Positions 17,939 through 28,467 of a stretch of 64,000 nucleotides of DNA are shown here, in pieces. The stretch spans positions 106,677 through 170,676 of the forward strand of contig NZ_JAKIKS010000001.1 of assembly GCF_023284005.1 (NCBI RefSeq). Direction: 5' to 3'. Positions within the stretch are counted from its first letter, which is position 1. Each line of letters starts with the position of its first letter. The position numbers were made by a program, and so were the translations under genes. Below the pieces are notes generated by a model. It ran no database searches. It was not told where the DNA came from and worked only from the letters and a program-made list of their open reading frames with translations. Source of the stretch: Shewanella surugensis (GTDB taxonomy: Bacteria > Pseudomonadota > Gammaproteobacteria > Enterobacterales > Shewanellaceae).

Positions 17939-19957
17939 CTATTGAGTTGGCATTGGCAGGATTTCAAATAGGCCATCAAAGGTATCGAGTCCGTCTACAA
18001 GTTTACTTAATAAATCTGCATCCCCCTTAACTTGAGCTTGACCAGAATTAAGCAACTCTTTTAGCTCAACTTCTTTAAGAATAATCTTAGTGAAGTCTGT
18101 TTTATCGATGACTAACTCAACATCAACAATAGGCAACTTGTCTACAGCGATGTTTGACATGTTAGCATTGGATACCTCGCCATAGTATTGCTCGCCTAAG
18201 TCCGGGTGAGAGACTGCAAAGTTAAAATCTAGGTTTGTAGCCTCTGCTTTTTCAGCATTTAACCTAACAGCCATGAAGTCGAGGAACATACCTGTTGGAG
18301 TATTCGCAATAACATCAGAAGATGCCATTTTAATTGTTGGCTCAATCTTGCCTGTACGTAGCTCTACAGCACCTTGTAGATAGCTATTACGCCAAGCCAT
18401 TGTTTCGGATTGATACCCCTGCTGTTCAAAACTATTGGCTAGTGCATTACGGTATTCAACGTTATTGGGATCACATTGAACTAAGTTATTGAATAGCTGT
18501 GATGCTGCTTGATACTCACCATCCTTAAAGTGCGACATACCCGCTTTGTAAAGTGTTTCTACACCAGAAGCTTCGACATAAACACATGACTTATCTTTAG
18601 TTTGTAATGGGTTCGTGTTGACAGGATTAAGATCATGGTAGCCAAGATATAAATTCACAACTGCACGCGCATTGTGGTTATATGAACCATGGTAACCGTT
18701 AGTATGCCATGTATCTAATTGTGCCTGAGGAACGAGTTTTTCAATTTCACGACCAACATCATTGATACTGACACCGTGGTTAGCCAATCTCATCGCTTGG
18801 TTGTGGATAAAGCCATAGTTGTCACGCTGTAGTGTGATGTAATCAGAGATTTCATTTTCACTCGTGTTAGGATCATTCCAAACAGGTGCAGAGTGAGCGG
18901 AGTGAATATTATCGACAAGGCCGCTATCAATGAAACGCATCTTCATTTCCGTTAGATACTTAGTCCAGATCAGGGAGTCACGCACTTTCGCGCCACGAAA
19001 GGTATAGATATTGTGCATACCATCGTAAGTAAGCTCTGCTGTATTTAAGCTTCGATACTTAGGTACATACATTACTACCTCAGCAGGTGCTTCGGCACCA
19101 GGCATGTTAATCATGTGGAAGTCTAGACCGTCGATGGTCACAACTTTTTCGCGCTCTTTAATTTCCACCGTTGGTGCGACTAAGGTTACCGTACCACGGG
19201 AAGTGCCAAGACCAAGAGCGTTATCAACGATACCTTTAGTACTATTTTCAAGATTCATGCCGTACTGGTAACCAGCACGACGTCCCATTGCGGTACCAGC
19301 AATAATATTTTCATCAGCAAGTTCTTTCAGGAAGTCCTTGGGTGCGTAAATTTCAGCATTATCGGCAAAGTCACCAGAATCAATAATGGCTCTAGAGCCT
19401 CCAAAATGATCTGCGTGCATGTGAGAGTAAATCATACCAGTGATTTTGTGCTTATCATTAATGGCAGGAAGATGTTTTTTCGCAAAATTCCAAGCGGCTG
19501 CGGCTGCAACATCAGAAAGAAGTGGGTCATGAATAACATAACCATTTTCAGTACGATAGATGGTCATGTTTGAAAGGTCAGCACCACGGATCTGATAGAC
19601 GCCATCAGTGACTTCGTACAGACCCCCTGCCGCATAGTTAAGTAGGCCTTGACGCCACAGTGAAGGGTTTACAGAAGATGGGTATTTCTCAGGCGTTTGG
19701 CCATTCATGTAATCAAATCGATTCTTTAACTCACCCGCATCATGATCGTCAAATGCTGCAATGAGTCCTTGAGAAGTGCGTTCAAATGCAGCCCTATCAG
19801 CCCATGGTAGATTTTTTGCCACTTCTGCATTGGCTTTAACGGTATGCTTTGTCGCTGGCAGCCCCTCGTAGTTCTCTAGTGATGTGTAATCAGCATGTGC
19901 GCCGAAAGACATTAGGATTGCAAGAGAAACAGTCAATGGTGTGAAAATCTTGTTCAT
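17939..19957 (-). CDS. Secreted alkyl sulfatase (SDS hydrolase), metallo-beta-lactamase fold
   Basis: 672 aa, matching the SdsA1/BDS1 family that cleaves primary alkyl sulfates such as dodecyl sulfate into alcohol and sulfate. Signal peptide MNKIFTPLTVSLAILMSFGAHA. The zinc motif HMHADHFGG lies near residues 177-185 and EADPAEVV-type metal contacts follow (GAEAPAEVVMY). A dimerisation/helical domain lies around residues 400-530 (YHGSYNHNARAVVNLYLGYHDLNP) and an SCP2-like C-terminal domain around 545-670. It is divergent from a LysR regulator 137 bp away, which probably controls it. Confidence 0.93.
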   Translation of the reverse strand: MNKIFTPLTVSLAILMSFGAHADYTSLENYEGLPATKHTVKANAEVAKNLPWADRAAFERTSQGLIAAFDDHDAGELKNRFDYMNGQTPEKYPSSVNPSLWRQGLLNYAAGGLYEVTDGVYQIRGADLSNMTIYRTENGYVIHDPLLSDVAAAAAWNFAKKHLPAINDKHKITGMIYSHMHADHFGGSRAIIDSGDFADNAEIYAPKDFLKELADENIIAGTAMGRRAGYQYGMNLENSTKGIVDNALGLGTSRGTVTLVAPTVEIKEREKVVTIDGLDFHMINMPGAEAPAEVVMYVPKYRSLNTAELTYDGMHNIYTFRGAKVRDSLIWTKYLTEMKMRFIDSGLVDNIHSAHSAPVWNDPNTSENEISDYITLQRDNYGFIHNQAMRLANHGVSINDVGREIEKLVPQAQLDTWHTNGYHGSYNHNARAVVNLYLGYHDLNPVNTNPLQTKDKSCVYVEASGVETLYKAGMSHFKDGEYQAASQLFNNLVQCDPNNVEYRNALANSFEQQGYQSETMAWRNSYLQGAVELRTGKIEPTIKMASSDVIANTPTGMFLDFMAVRLNAEKAEATNLDFNFAVSHPDLGEQYYGEVSNANMSNIAVDKLPIVDVELVIDKTDFTKIILKEVELKELLNSGQAQVKGDADLLSKLVDGLDTFDGLFEILPMPTQ

Positions 19958-20013
19958 TTTGAGCCTCCAAAATTGTGTTTTTCAATTCTTGAGTTGAAAT
20001 TACCACGTGAAAA

Positions 20014-20069
20014 TATACGAATAAATAATCAATTTCGTATATAATACATAACAAGTTGCTATGTATTAT
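20014..20069. promoter_or_regulatory. Two palindromes between the alkylsulfatase and lysR genes
   Basis: TATACGAA (20014-20021) and TTCGTATA (20034-20041) form a perfect inverted repeat with a 12-base spacer. ATAATACATA (20041-20050) and TATGTATTAT (20060-20069) form a second one. Both sit in the divergent intergenic region, where LysR proteins bind dyads. Assigning them as operators is inference. Confidence 0.6.
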
Positions 20070-20094
20070 CTAATGAAGTTAGACTGGTGTTCAC

Positions 20095-21003
20095 ATGTTG
20101 AATAAATTAGATTTAAACCTATTAACAGTATTTATCGCTGTTTACAGACATTGTTCTATAACGCTTGCAGCAGAAGAGATGGGGTTAACTCAGCCCGGTG
20201 TGAGTGGTCTACTGAAAAGGTTGCAGCAGCAGGTAGGCGTAGAGTTATTTGTCCGCTCAGGTAGAGGAATAGTCCCTACCACCCAAGCAAAAGAGTTGAT
20301 CCGCACTGTGGAGCCCGCTCTTATTCAACTTAATAATGCAATCGAAAACTTAAAAACCTTTAGCATTGAGTCTTCAAGAACGTTTGTGGTTTACGCATCT
20401 GAGCCAGCAATGCTGTTATTGGCTCCAAAAATTGAAACAGACGATAGCTTGGGTAACATTAAGATAGAACTTCAATCTACATCTACAGATGATCAACAAT
20501 TGGCAGATGATCTAAGTCGTAGCCAAGCTGATCTGGCTATTGAATATTCCAGTAATTATCGACCTTCCTTGTTTTCAGAAGAATTTCTAAAGGAAGACAT
20601 TTGTGTGATAGCAAGAAAAGGTCATCCTCGTATTTCAGATCACATATCGAGGGAGCAGTATTACAAAGAAAAACACATCACCTTAAAGCTGCGCCGAGAA
20701 AATACCTATCTCATCGATTATTTTACAGAAGAAGCTATTGAAGATAGAAATATAGCCGCAGAATGTACCTCTCTTATGTCACAAATGGCAATGGTTTCAA
20801 CGACGAATTCCATTGCAGTTATGCCTGTGAGTACCGCAAAACTACATGCGGATAATATGAGGATTCAGGTCATTAACAGCCCATTTAACACCCTGCCTGT
20901 TTTTTATCGAATGATTGCTCATAATCGAGAACGTAAAAGCCCCTCTAATATCTGGTTAAGAGAGAAATTGAAATCTTATTTTATTCAAGATAGTGAGGCC
21001 TAA
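20095..21003 (+). CDS. LysR-family transcriptional regulator
   Basis: 302 aa. The N-terminal winged HTH is at residues 1-65 (LNLLTVFIAVYRHCSITLAAEEMGLTQPGVSGLLKRLQQQVGVELFVRSGRGIVPT), with a linker helix and a C-terminal periplasmic-binding-protein-like effector domain (residues 90-295). It is divergent from the alkylsulfatase gene with paired palindromes between, so it probably activates that gene in response to its substrate or product. The effector cannot be told from sequence. Confidence 0.93.
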   Translation: MLNKLDLNLLTVFIAVYRHCSITLAAEEMGLTQPGVSGLLKRLQQQVGVELFVRSGRGIVPTTQAKELIRTVEPALIQLNNAIENLKTFSIESSRTFVVYASEPAMLLLAPKIETDDSLGNIKIELQSTSTDDQQLADDLSRSQADLAIEYSSNYRPSLFSEEFLKEDICVIARKGHPRISDHISREQYYKEKHITLKLRRENTYLIDYFTEEAIEDRNIAAECTSLMSQMAMVSTTNSIAVMPVSTAKLHADNMRIQVINSPFNTLPVFYRMIAHNRERKSPSNIWLREKLKSYFIQDSEA

Positions 21004-21101
21004 TAATACTAATCTGCACTTGTTACTTTTTCTTAATCTAAAAAAGCAGACAACTCACGAGCAAGGATGTTCAAGTGAAATTGACAACTCTCTTTTCTTT
21101 T

Positions 21102-21130
21102 AAATTTAACAATGGGTGGCTTAGTTAATT
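21102..21130 (+). repeat. 29-nt repeated motif, copy 3
   Basis: TTTAACAATGGGTGGCTTAG core, 100 bp after lysR. This copy has no XRE fragment beside it. Confidence 0.6.
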
Positions 21131-21555
21131 TTCATACAATAGCAATACTGGATACTTAAGCCATGAATACTTCGATGGAGATGACCGTTGTTTGACACGA
21201 GACAGTAATAACCATAACGCGCGAATTACTACACCGCTTTGCGCAGTTGCAACAGAGCTTTCTGAATGGGACTTCTAATATAAGTCACTCATATCAATTC
21301 CTACCATATCAGGAATATCACTGAAATCTCTGTCATCAGAAAAAGGGCCCTATTTCAAGCTGAGGCCCTAATGATGGTTAAACACTAATCGAGGAAAATG
21401 ATAAAAGTAGAATTCAAAAAGAAGCTATAATAGCGTCTCAATAACGTATTTTCCCATCAGCCTGCGGAAGGCAATAAATACAAAAAAGGTTACAAGTTGA
21501 GAAACTCTAGCCAGTATCTGAATAGTTAAACGCTAGTTGATAATAACCCTATAAT

Positions 21556-21740
21556 GTGGATGGGGCTCCACGATCTTAACCTGCGGCAGGCAATCAATAC
21601 AATTGAACCAATGTAATCCAAACACACTGACGGATTACAATACTTATTACCCCATCGAAGTGGCTGAGATCATTCAATCAAAAATAGCGTGAGAGAGGCA
21701 CGGGCGGCTCCTTAACATCCATGTTATCACCGCATTTGTG
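21556..21740. repeat. Diverged non-coding module, copy A
   Basis: It opens with the hairpin GTGGA-tggggc-TCCAC (21556-21571) followed by CGATCTTAACCTGCGGCAGG. It ends with CTCCTTAACATCCATGTTAT and CACCGCATTT. Both blocks recur in the same order in copy B. Internal spacing differs by about 40 bp. Confidence 0.6.
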
Positions 21741-21865
21741 AATCCTTTCACATCACGTCGAGATAGCCTTAGTTGAGTCAGGACGACGAATATGAGGCGA
21801 TAGCGAGACTGTGAATAAAATAGTGAGGTGTTTAACTTCGTCTGGGGCAGCAAAGGTGATCCAAG

Positions 21866-21890
21866 AGGGGATTGCTGTCGATCCCCTTTT
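21866..21890 (+). terminator. Terminator-like hairpin in repeat region
   Basis: AGGGGAT (21866-21872) pairs with ATCCCCT (21881-21887), followed by a short T run. No gene precedes it, so it may be part of the repeat or end a small RNA. Confidence 0.4.
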
Positions 21891-21898
21891 GGCCTAGT

Positions 21899-22120
21899 GT
21901 GGATGGGGATCCACGACCTTAGCCCGCTGCAAGCGATAAGTCACTCTGAAGTAAATTAATCAAATACACTTAAAGATGACAATTTCACATAGGAATGTTA
22001 CCCGCTTTCATTTAAAGCTTACGCACGCAGGGAGATTATTAGAGGGCGAAGTTTTACAGTGTAAAACGTTCTGAGCGAGAGATCGGGCCGTTCCTTAGCA
22101 TCCTTGTTATCACGGCATTC
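21899..22120. repeat. Diverged non-coding module, copy B
   Basis: The hairpin GTGGA-tgggga-TCCAC (21899-21914) with CGACCTTAGCCCGCTGCAAG, then TTCCTTAGCATCCTTGTTAT and CACGGCATTC at the far end. Same order as copy A. Confidence 0.6.
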
Positions 22121-22284
22121 ATAAATCCGTTTATATCGACGTCTAACTGGCTTTTAGATAAGGATATCGATAAGGACGAGCAGTCCTCTTTACCCCACTC
22201 TCTATTACAAGAGGGAGTGGGCACTCACGACATTATCTTCACCGCAGGTGAGTGTTATCAATAACCCACCAAAAATCAGATACA

Positions 22285-22335
22285 AAAAAACCTCAGTCCT
22301 TTTGCTAATACTCGCGCAAGACACTGAGGTTTTTG
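22285..22335 (-). terminator. Terminator of the groSL operon
   Basis: AAAACCTCAGT (about 22287-22297) and ACTGAGGTTTT (22323-22333) form an 11-bp stem around a 25-base loop, about 80 bases beyond the groL stop on the reverse strand. A/T tracts flank both arms. Confidence 0.65.
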
Positions 22336-22416
22336 ATGAAGCTAAGTTGGAAAATTTAACCCTTAACTCGCTTAGTGAATAGCATAAGCGCTAAATCATC
22401 ATAGGCTTAGGTATAA

Positions 22417-24081
<1,665 letters not shown>

Positions 24082-24173
24082 TTAAGTTCTTTAATGCTTA
24101 ATTTAAGTGCTACTTATTAGGTGAGCGACTTAATCATTAAGTTCGGTATTGGTCTATATGAATGAGAGGGTGA

Positions 24174-24464
24174 TTAGCCCACTACCGCCATTAGATCGGA
24201 TTCAGAAAGGATCAGTACTTCTTCACCATCAATCTTTTCTTTTTTAACGCCATAACCTTCATTAAAAATAACCATGTCACCCACTTTCACGTCTAATGAC
24301 ATTACTTCACCATTATCAAGAATACGGCCATTACCCACTGCGAGAACTTCACCTCGGCTCGACTGCTCTGCCGCACTTCCGGTCAGCACGATACCGCCAG
24401 CTGACTTTGATTCAACTTCTGAACGTTTAATTATGACACGATCATGTAATGGACGAATATTCAT
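24174..24464 (-). CDS. groS: Co-chaperonin GroES (10 kDa subunit)
   Basis: 96 aa, the lid of the GroEL chamber. It begins [14 protein letters not shown] and has the mobile loop region [29 protein letters not shown] and the C-terminal [16 protein letters not shown]. First gene of groSL, with a probable sigma-32 promoter about 90 bases upstream. Confidence 0.99.
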   Translation of the reverse strand: MNIRPLHDRVIIKRSEVESKSAGGIVLTGSAAEQSSRGEVLAVGNGRILDNGEVMSLDVKVGDMVIFNEGYGVKKEKIDGEEVLILSESDLMAVVG

Positions 24465-24560
24465 CGATGGATGCTCCTAGTAGGTTTTCCAACATTCATT
24501 GTTGGTCTTAAACAAATGTAATGGGCACTTTCATTCATAAAAATGCCGTTTATGTACGAT

Positions 24561-24588
24561 ATATGGGGGCAAATTAAGCACTTCCAAG
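24561..24588 (-). promoter_or_regulatory. Sigma-32-type heat-shock promoter of groSL
   Basis: On the reverse strand CTTGGAA (24588-24582) is followed about 14 bases later by CCCCATAT (24568-24561). This is close to the E. coli sigma-32 consensus (CTTGAA, 13-15 bases, CCCCATNT). The distance to groS ATG leaves a leader of roughly 90 bases. No CIRCE element was seen. Confidence 0.75.
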
Positions 24589-24689
24589 GGGGGCTTTAAA
24601 AAAAATTCATTTTTATTGGCAAGATTTTATTAAACTTGAATAGATCCTGTTAGAATCTGCTTTTAATACCTGATTTGACAGACTTCTGA

Positions 24690-26021
24690 ATGAATGACAG
24701 ACATGGGCTACTCACTCAGCCTATTGGTCGTGTGCTATTGAAAATGAGCCTAGGGAACCTGATTGGTATCTTAACCATTTTGGGATTTAGTCTCGTTGAT
24801 ACTTTTTTTATCAGCCAATTAGGCACTCACGCCCTCGCCGCCATCAGTTTTACCTTTCCCATCACCTTGATTGTGTCGAGTATTGGCATCGGGATTGGCG
24901 CAGGCATCTCAACCAACCTTGGCCGTTTAATCGGCAGTAATAATCAGCCGCAAGCGAGACTTTTTTTACACGACACCTTGCTCATTACCTGTGCACTAAT
25001 CTGCGCTGTCTCCTTGCTAGGCAGTTTAACGATCACGCCATTATTTACCTTATTGGGCGCCACTCCGGCCAGTTTGTCTTATATCCAAGATTATATGTTG
25101 CCTTGGTATTTAGGCGCACCGCTACTCGTTGTCCTCATGGTCGGCAATCAAGCGCTTCGTTCCACCGGTGACACTCGCTCTCCAGCGATGATCATGTCAC
25201 TGGCCGCCATTATCAACCTGATCCTCGATCCCTTACTGATTTTTGGTCTCGGCCCTTTCCCGCGACTGGAAATGCAAGGCGCTGCCATTGCGACTCTGAT
25301 CGCGTGGTTAGTGGCTTTTTTACTGTCAGGTTATCTGCTGATCATCAAAAAAAGAATGTTGCAATTCGCTCGAGTTGATTTCAAGCGCTATCAAAAAAAC
25401 TGGAAAAAACTAGCCCACATCGCCCAGCCCGCCACCTTAATGAATTTATTAAACCCTATTGCCAATGCCTTAGTCATGGCGATGCTTGCCAGACAAGATC
25501 ATCTCGCTGTGGCCGCTTTTGGTGCCGGTATTCGACTCGAGTCACTCATGCTCATTGTGGTGATGGCGCTTTCATCCAGTCTGGTGCCTTTTATTGCTCA
25601 AAATCTGGGTGCAGGACAAAACGCGCGCGCCCATCATGCGTTAATGTTATCGCTTAAATTTATTTTTATTTTTCAAAGCTTACTTTATTTACCTCTCATA
25701 TTACTCGCCACCCCTGTGGCAATGCTTTTTAGTCAAGATCCTCAGGTAGTTACTTGGTTAAGCTTTTATATTCAAACTCTTCCTAGTGCTTATGGCTTCT
25801 TAGGGATCATTATTTTAGTGGCGACCAGCCTAAATGCTTACCATAGGCCCATGAGTTCATTAGTGATTAATGTATGCCGATTATTTTTCCTTATGCTGCC
25901 ATTAGCCGCGTTGGGCTCTTATCTTTATGGCGTAGAAGGCTTGCTTTTAGCCCTGCCTATCACTAACGCCTTAATGGGAATAGCCTGTTATATTCTCGCC
26001 ACTAAAATCTGCGAGCCTTAA
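24690..26021 (+). CDS. MATE-family multidrug efflux protein
   Basis: 443 aa with about twelve membrane spans in two related halves. The first half starts LLKMSLGNLIGILTILGFSLVDTFFISQLGTHALAAISFTFPI, the typical MATE entry, and the second half repeats the pattern (IAQPATLMNLLNPIANALVMAMLARQDHLAVAAFGAGIRLES). Members exchange cations for drugs or metabolites. The substrate is unknown. It is divergent from groSL. Confidence 0.92.
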   Translation: MNDRHGLLTQPIGRVLLKMSLGNLIGILTILGFSLVDTFFISQLGTHALAAISFTFPITLIVSSIGIGIGAGISTNLGRLIGSNNQPQARLFLHDTLLITCALICAVSLLGSLTITPLFTLLGATPASLSYIQDYMLPWYLGAPLLVVLMVGNQALRSTGDTRSPAMIMSLAAIINLILDPLLIFGLGPFPRLEMQGAAIATLIAWLVAFLLSGYLLIIKKRMLQFARVDFKRYQKNWKKLAHIAQPATLMNLLNPIANALVMAMLARQDHLAVAAFGAGIRLESLMLIVVMALSSSLVPFIAQNLGAGQNARAHHALMLSLKFIFIFQSLLYLPLILLATPVAMLFSQDPQVVTWLSFYIQTLPSAYGFLGIIILVATSLNAYHRPMSSLVINVCRLFFLMLPLAALGSYLYGVEGLLLALPITNALMGIACYILATKICEP

Positions 26022-26193
26022 CGCCGCCTTTTAAAGGTTCCCCATACAAGCCATAAAAATAATCAATAAATAGACTTTAGTTTTATTGTATCGTCTCTTT
26101 TTTGAACTAGTCTATATTCATCCTCAACAAACATTGAGGAAAAAATAACATGTCGTTATGGAAGACGATTACATTTAAAAGGAATTATTCGTA

Positions 26194-26955
26194 ATGAAAA
26201 AAAATCTCATCTCTCTGGCACTCCTGTGCAGCGCCAGTGCACTCCCAATATTATCTGCCACCGCAGCCGTGCCTTCTTACGGTGTACTCGTCATGGACAG
26301 AAGTGGCTCAATGATGAGTACGCGTACCGACGGTCAAAGTCGCTGCTCTTACTCCAAATAAGAAGCGATTGATAAAGTGTCTCGCTTCTTCTTTAACGTC
26401 AATATTAACGGGCAACTCATCGAGGTGCGCACCTTTAATTCTGCCAATAACATGCAGTCAGTGACGGGCGGTTTCGTTGATTTTGTCGGTGCAATGACCG
26501 CCATGAACAACCTCGATGCCGAAGGCTGCTCTGGCAGTACCGCGCTTGCTCAAGCCATGTGTAGCGCCGCCGATGATCTGCGCGCACAATTTACAGGAGA
26601 AGCCAATAACGGCGCAACATTACGCGTTTATGGTTCAACTGATGGCGATGAAAATTCAAGCCCATCAACGCCTTGTGGTGGCAGTAACTGGCAAGATGAA
26701 GTACGCAGTAAATATGTCGTAGAAACACCTGCTGTAGAATTTAATCCAACCATCTTTACGGGCACCGTCAGCATTACTAGCCAACATCTTGATGCCGTTG
26801 AGCAAGACAGTGGCAAAAAAGGAGTCATATCCACTCGCAGCAGTACCTTTGAGTTTCTTCAAGAACTCGCCGTGGCAACAGGCGGGGAAATTGAGTTAAT
26901 CAGCGATAGTGATGGCGACAACCCTAATGAGCCATGGTTTGATAAAGGTAAATAG
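26194..26955 (+). pseudogene. Exported von Willebrand factor A-domain protein, in-frame stop
   Basis: From ATG 26194 (ribosome site AAGGA upstream) a signal peptide is followed by GVLVMDRSGSMM, a MIDAS-type metal site (DxSxS). The frame then meets TAA at 26359-26361, codon 56, and continues open to TAG at 26953-26955: EAIDKVSRFFFNVNINGQLIEVRTFNS, TALAQAMCSAADDL and on. Without the stop the product would be about 253 aa. A restart at GTG 26377 would lack both signal peptide and MIDAS. It is a recent pseudogene, or a readthrough case if TAA is decoded. Confidence 0.8.
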
Positions 26956-27382
26956 TTCGATGAAAGGCAAGCAATCGATTGACACATATTAGGCCTAGCC
27001 CCAAGAAGACTTGGTTCGCTAACCCATCGATTCCATACGACATGTGGCCTAATATTGTTCTGAAAAATGATTAAATCAAATATCAATAAGTCACTGCATA
27101 TTATGTGTGCTTATTGATGTTTTTTTGTTACAAGAACACCGCAATCAAGTCGTAGCCTCACTTGCAAGGATACGTATGTTAATTTATTGTTTAATAAGTT
27201 TATTTGTCTTTTAATCTGGCTCGTTAGACAATATACATCCCTTCTATAACACAGCAAAAACCTTAACGATTATGTGGATTGAATAACACTCTTCACTTAG
27301 GTATAGTTTGCGGCAAAATAAGAATAAGACATTTTTTTGTCTTTTTTCAATAAGACTTTACCTCACAATTTAGGAGCCATGG
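26956..27382. other. Intergenic region, promoter of the RND operon expected
   Basis: AT-rich, no ORF of note. Should contain the promoter of the RND pump genes. I see no clear operator. Confidence 0.4.
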
Positions 27383-28465
27383 ATGAAACTTTCATTTAGC
27401 AGTATAACGTTAGTGCTACTAACCTCTCTCATCAGCGGTTGTAAACCCGCCACCAGCACTGTCGCCATTGACCCTATTCGTCCCGTAAAGTTAATGACCA
27501 TAAACAGCCTTTCTCAAGGACAAGATCGTACCTTTCCGGCAAGAATAGAAGCAAACCAAGAAGCAAACCTCAGTTTTCGTATTGCTGGACAAGTTATCGC
27601 CTTACCTTTACTTGAAGGACAAGAAGTGCAAAAAGGCGAGTTACTGGCTCAACTTGATGACAGAGATGCCCATAACGCCTTATTAACGCGCGAAGCAAAT
27701 TATGATTTAATCAGTGCTGACTTTAAACGTAAGACTCAGCTATTGAAGAAAATGCTCATTTCTCAAGCCGAATTTGACACTGCCAAGGCCGAATTAAAAT
27801 CAACTAAAGCAGCATTAGCCAATGCCCAAGATCAACTCAGTTACACACAACTGAATGCGCCTTTTAGTGGGACTATCGCTAAACGTATTATTAATAATCA
27901 TCAAATTGTTCAGGCCAACCAAGCGGTACTGACATTACAAAAGAACGCCACCATTGATGTGGTCATTCAAGTGCCTGAAACCTTAGCCGCATCGATTAAA
28001 GATTATGATGAAGCCCGCGCTCGCCATGCGCAAATCACCTTTAATGCAAAGCCCGAACGTCACTACCCAGTAACATTGAAAGAATATTCAACAGAAATCA
28101 CTCCCGGCAGTCAAACCTATACGGTCACCTTTAGTTTGCAACAGCCCGATGATCTGAATGTTTTCCCCGGCATGAGCGCTGAACTGACCTTAGACTTAGT
28201 CAAAGCCGATCTTAGCACTGCCCCGATATTATTACCCCAAACGGCCCTTGCTAAACGTGATAGTGATAATGCCAGTATTGTGTGGATTTTCGATGACACC
28301 ACTCAAACGGTCCATTCGAGTGTGATCTCGATTGGCGCGGTTCATGCTGATGGTATCGAAGTCCTCAGTGGCATAAAACTGGGTGAGCAAGTGGTTGTTG
28401 CAGGCATACAACACTTAAATGAAGATATGAAAGTAAAAGCGCTACGCTGGCAACGAGGAGTTTAG
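27383..28465 (+). CDS. RND efflux pump periplasmic adaptor lipoprotein
   Basis: 360 aa membrane-fusion protein. Lipoprotein signal with lipobox SLISGC, so it is probably anchored by Cys20. The biotinyl-lipoyl halves are visible (NLSFRIAGQVIALPLLEGQEVQKGELLAQLDDRD, then LNAPFSGTIAKRIINNHQIVQANQAVLTL) flanking a helical hairpin at about residues 90-150, followed by beta-barrel and membrane-proximal domains. The permease gene starts two bases after its stop. No outer-membrane channel gene is adjacent, so a TolC-type partner would be encoded elsewhere. Confidence 0.95.
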   Translation: MKLSFSSITLVLLTSLISGCKPATSTVAIDPIRPVKLMTINSLSQGQDRTFPARIEANQEANLSFRIAGQVIALPLLEGQEVQKGELLAQLDDRDAHNALLTREANYDLISADFKRKTQLLKKMLISQAEFDTAKAELKSTKAALANAQDQLSYTQLNAPFSGTIAKRIINNHQIVQANQAVLTLQKNATIDVVIQVPETLAASIKDYDEARARHAQITFNAKPERHYPVTLKEYSTEITPGSQTYTVTFSLQQPDDLNVFPGMSAELTLDLVKADLSTAPILLPQTALAKRDSDNASIVWIFDDTTQTVHSSVISIGAVHADGIEVLSGIKLGEQVVVAGIQHLNEDMKVKALRWQRGV

Positions 28466-28467
28466 TC

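Larger units (their letters stand above)
21004..22284. other. 1.3-kb non-coding region with repeated modules
   Basis: No credible ORF. It holds the third 29-nt motif, two diverged copies of a module of about 350 bp (around 21556-21740 and 21899-22120) and a terminator-like hairpin at 21866-21890. Short relatives of the module also appear at 21462-21478 and 22212-22270. The content is repeat-derived. Confidence 0.6.
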
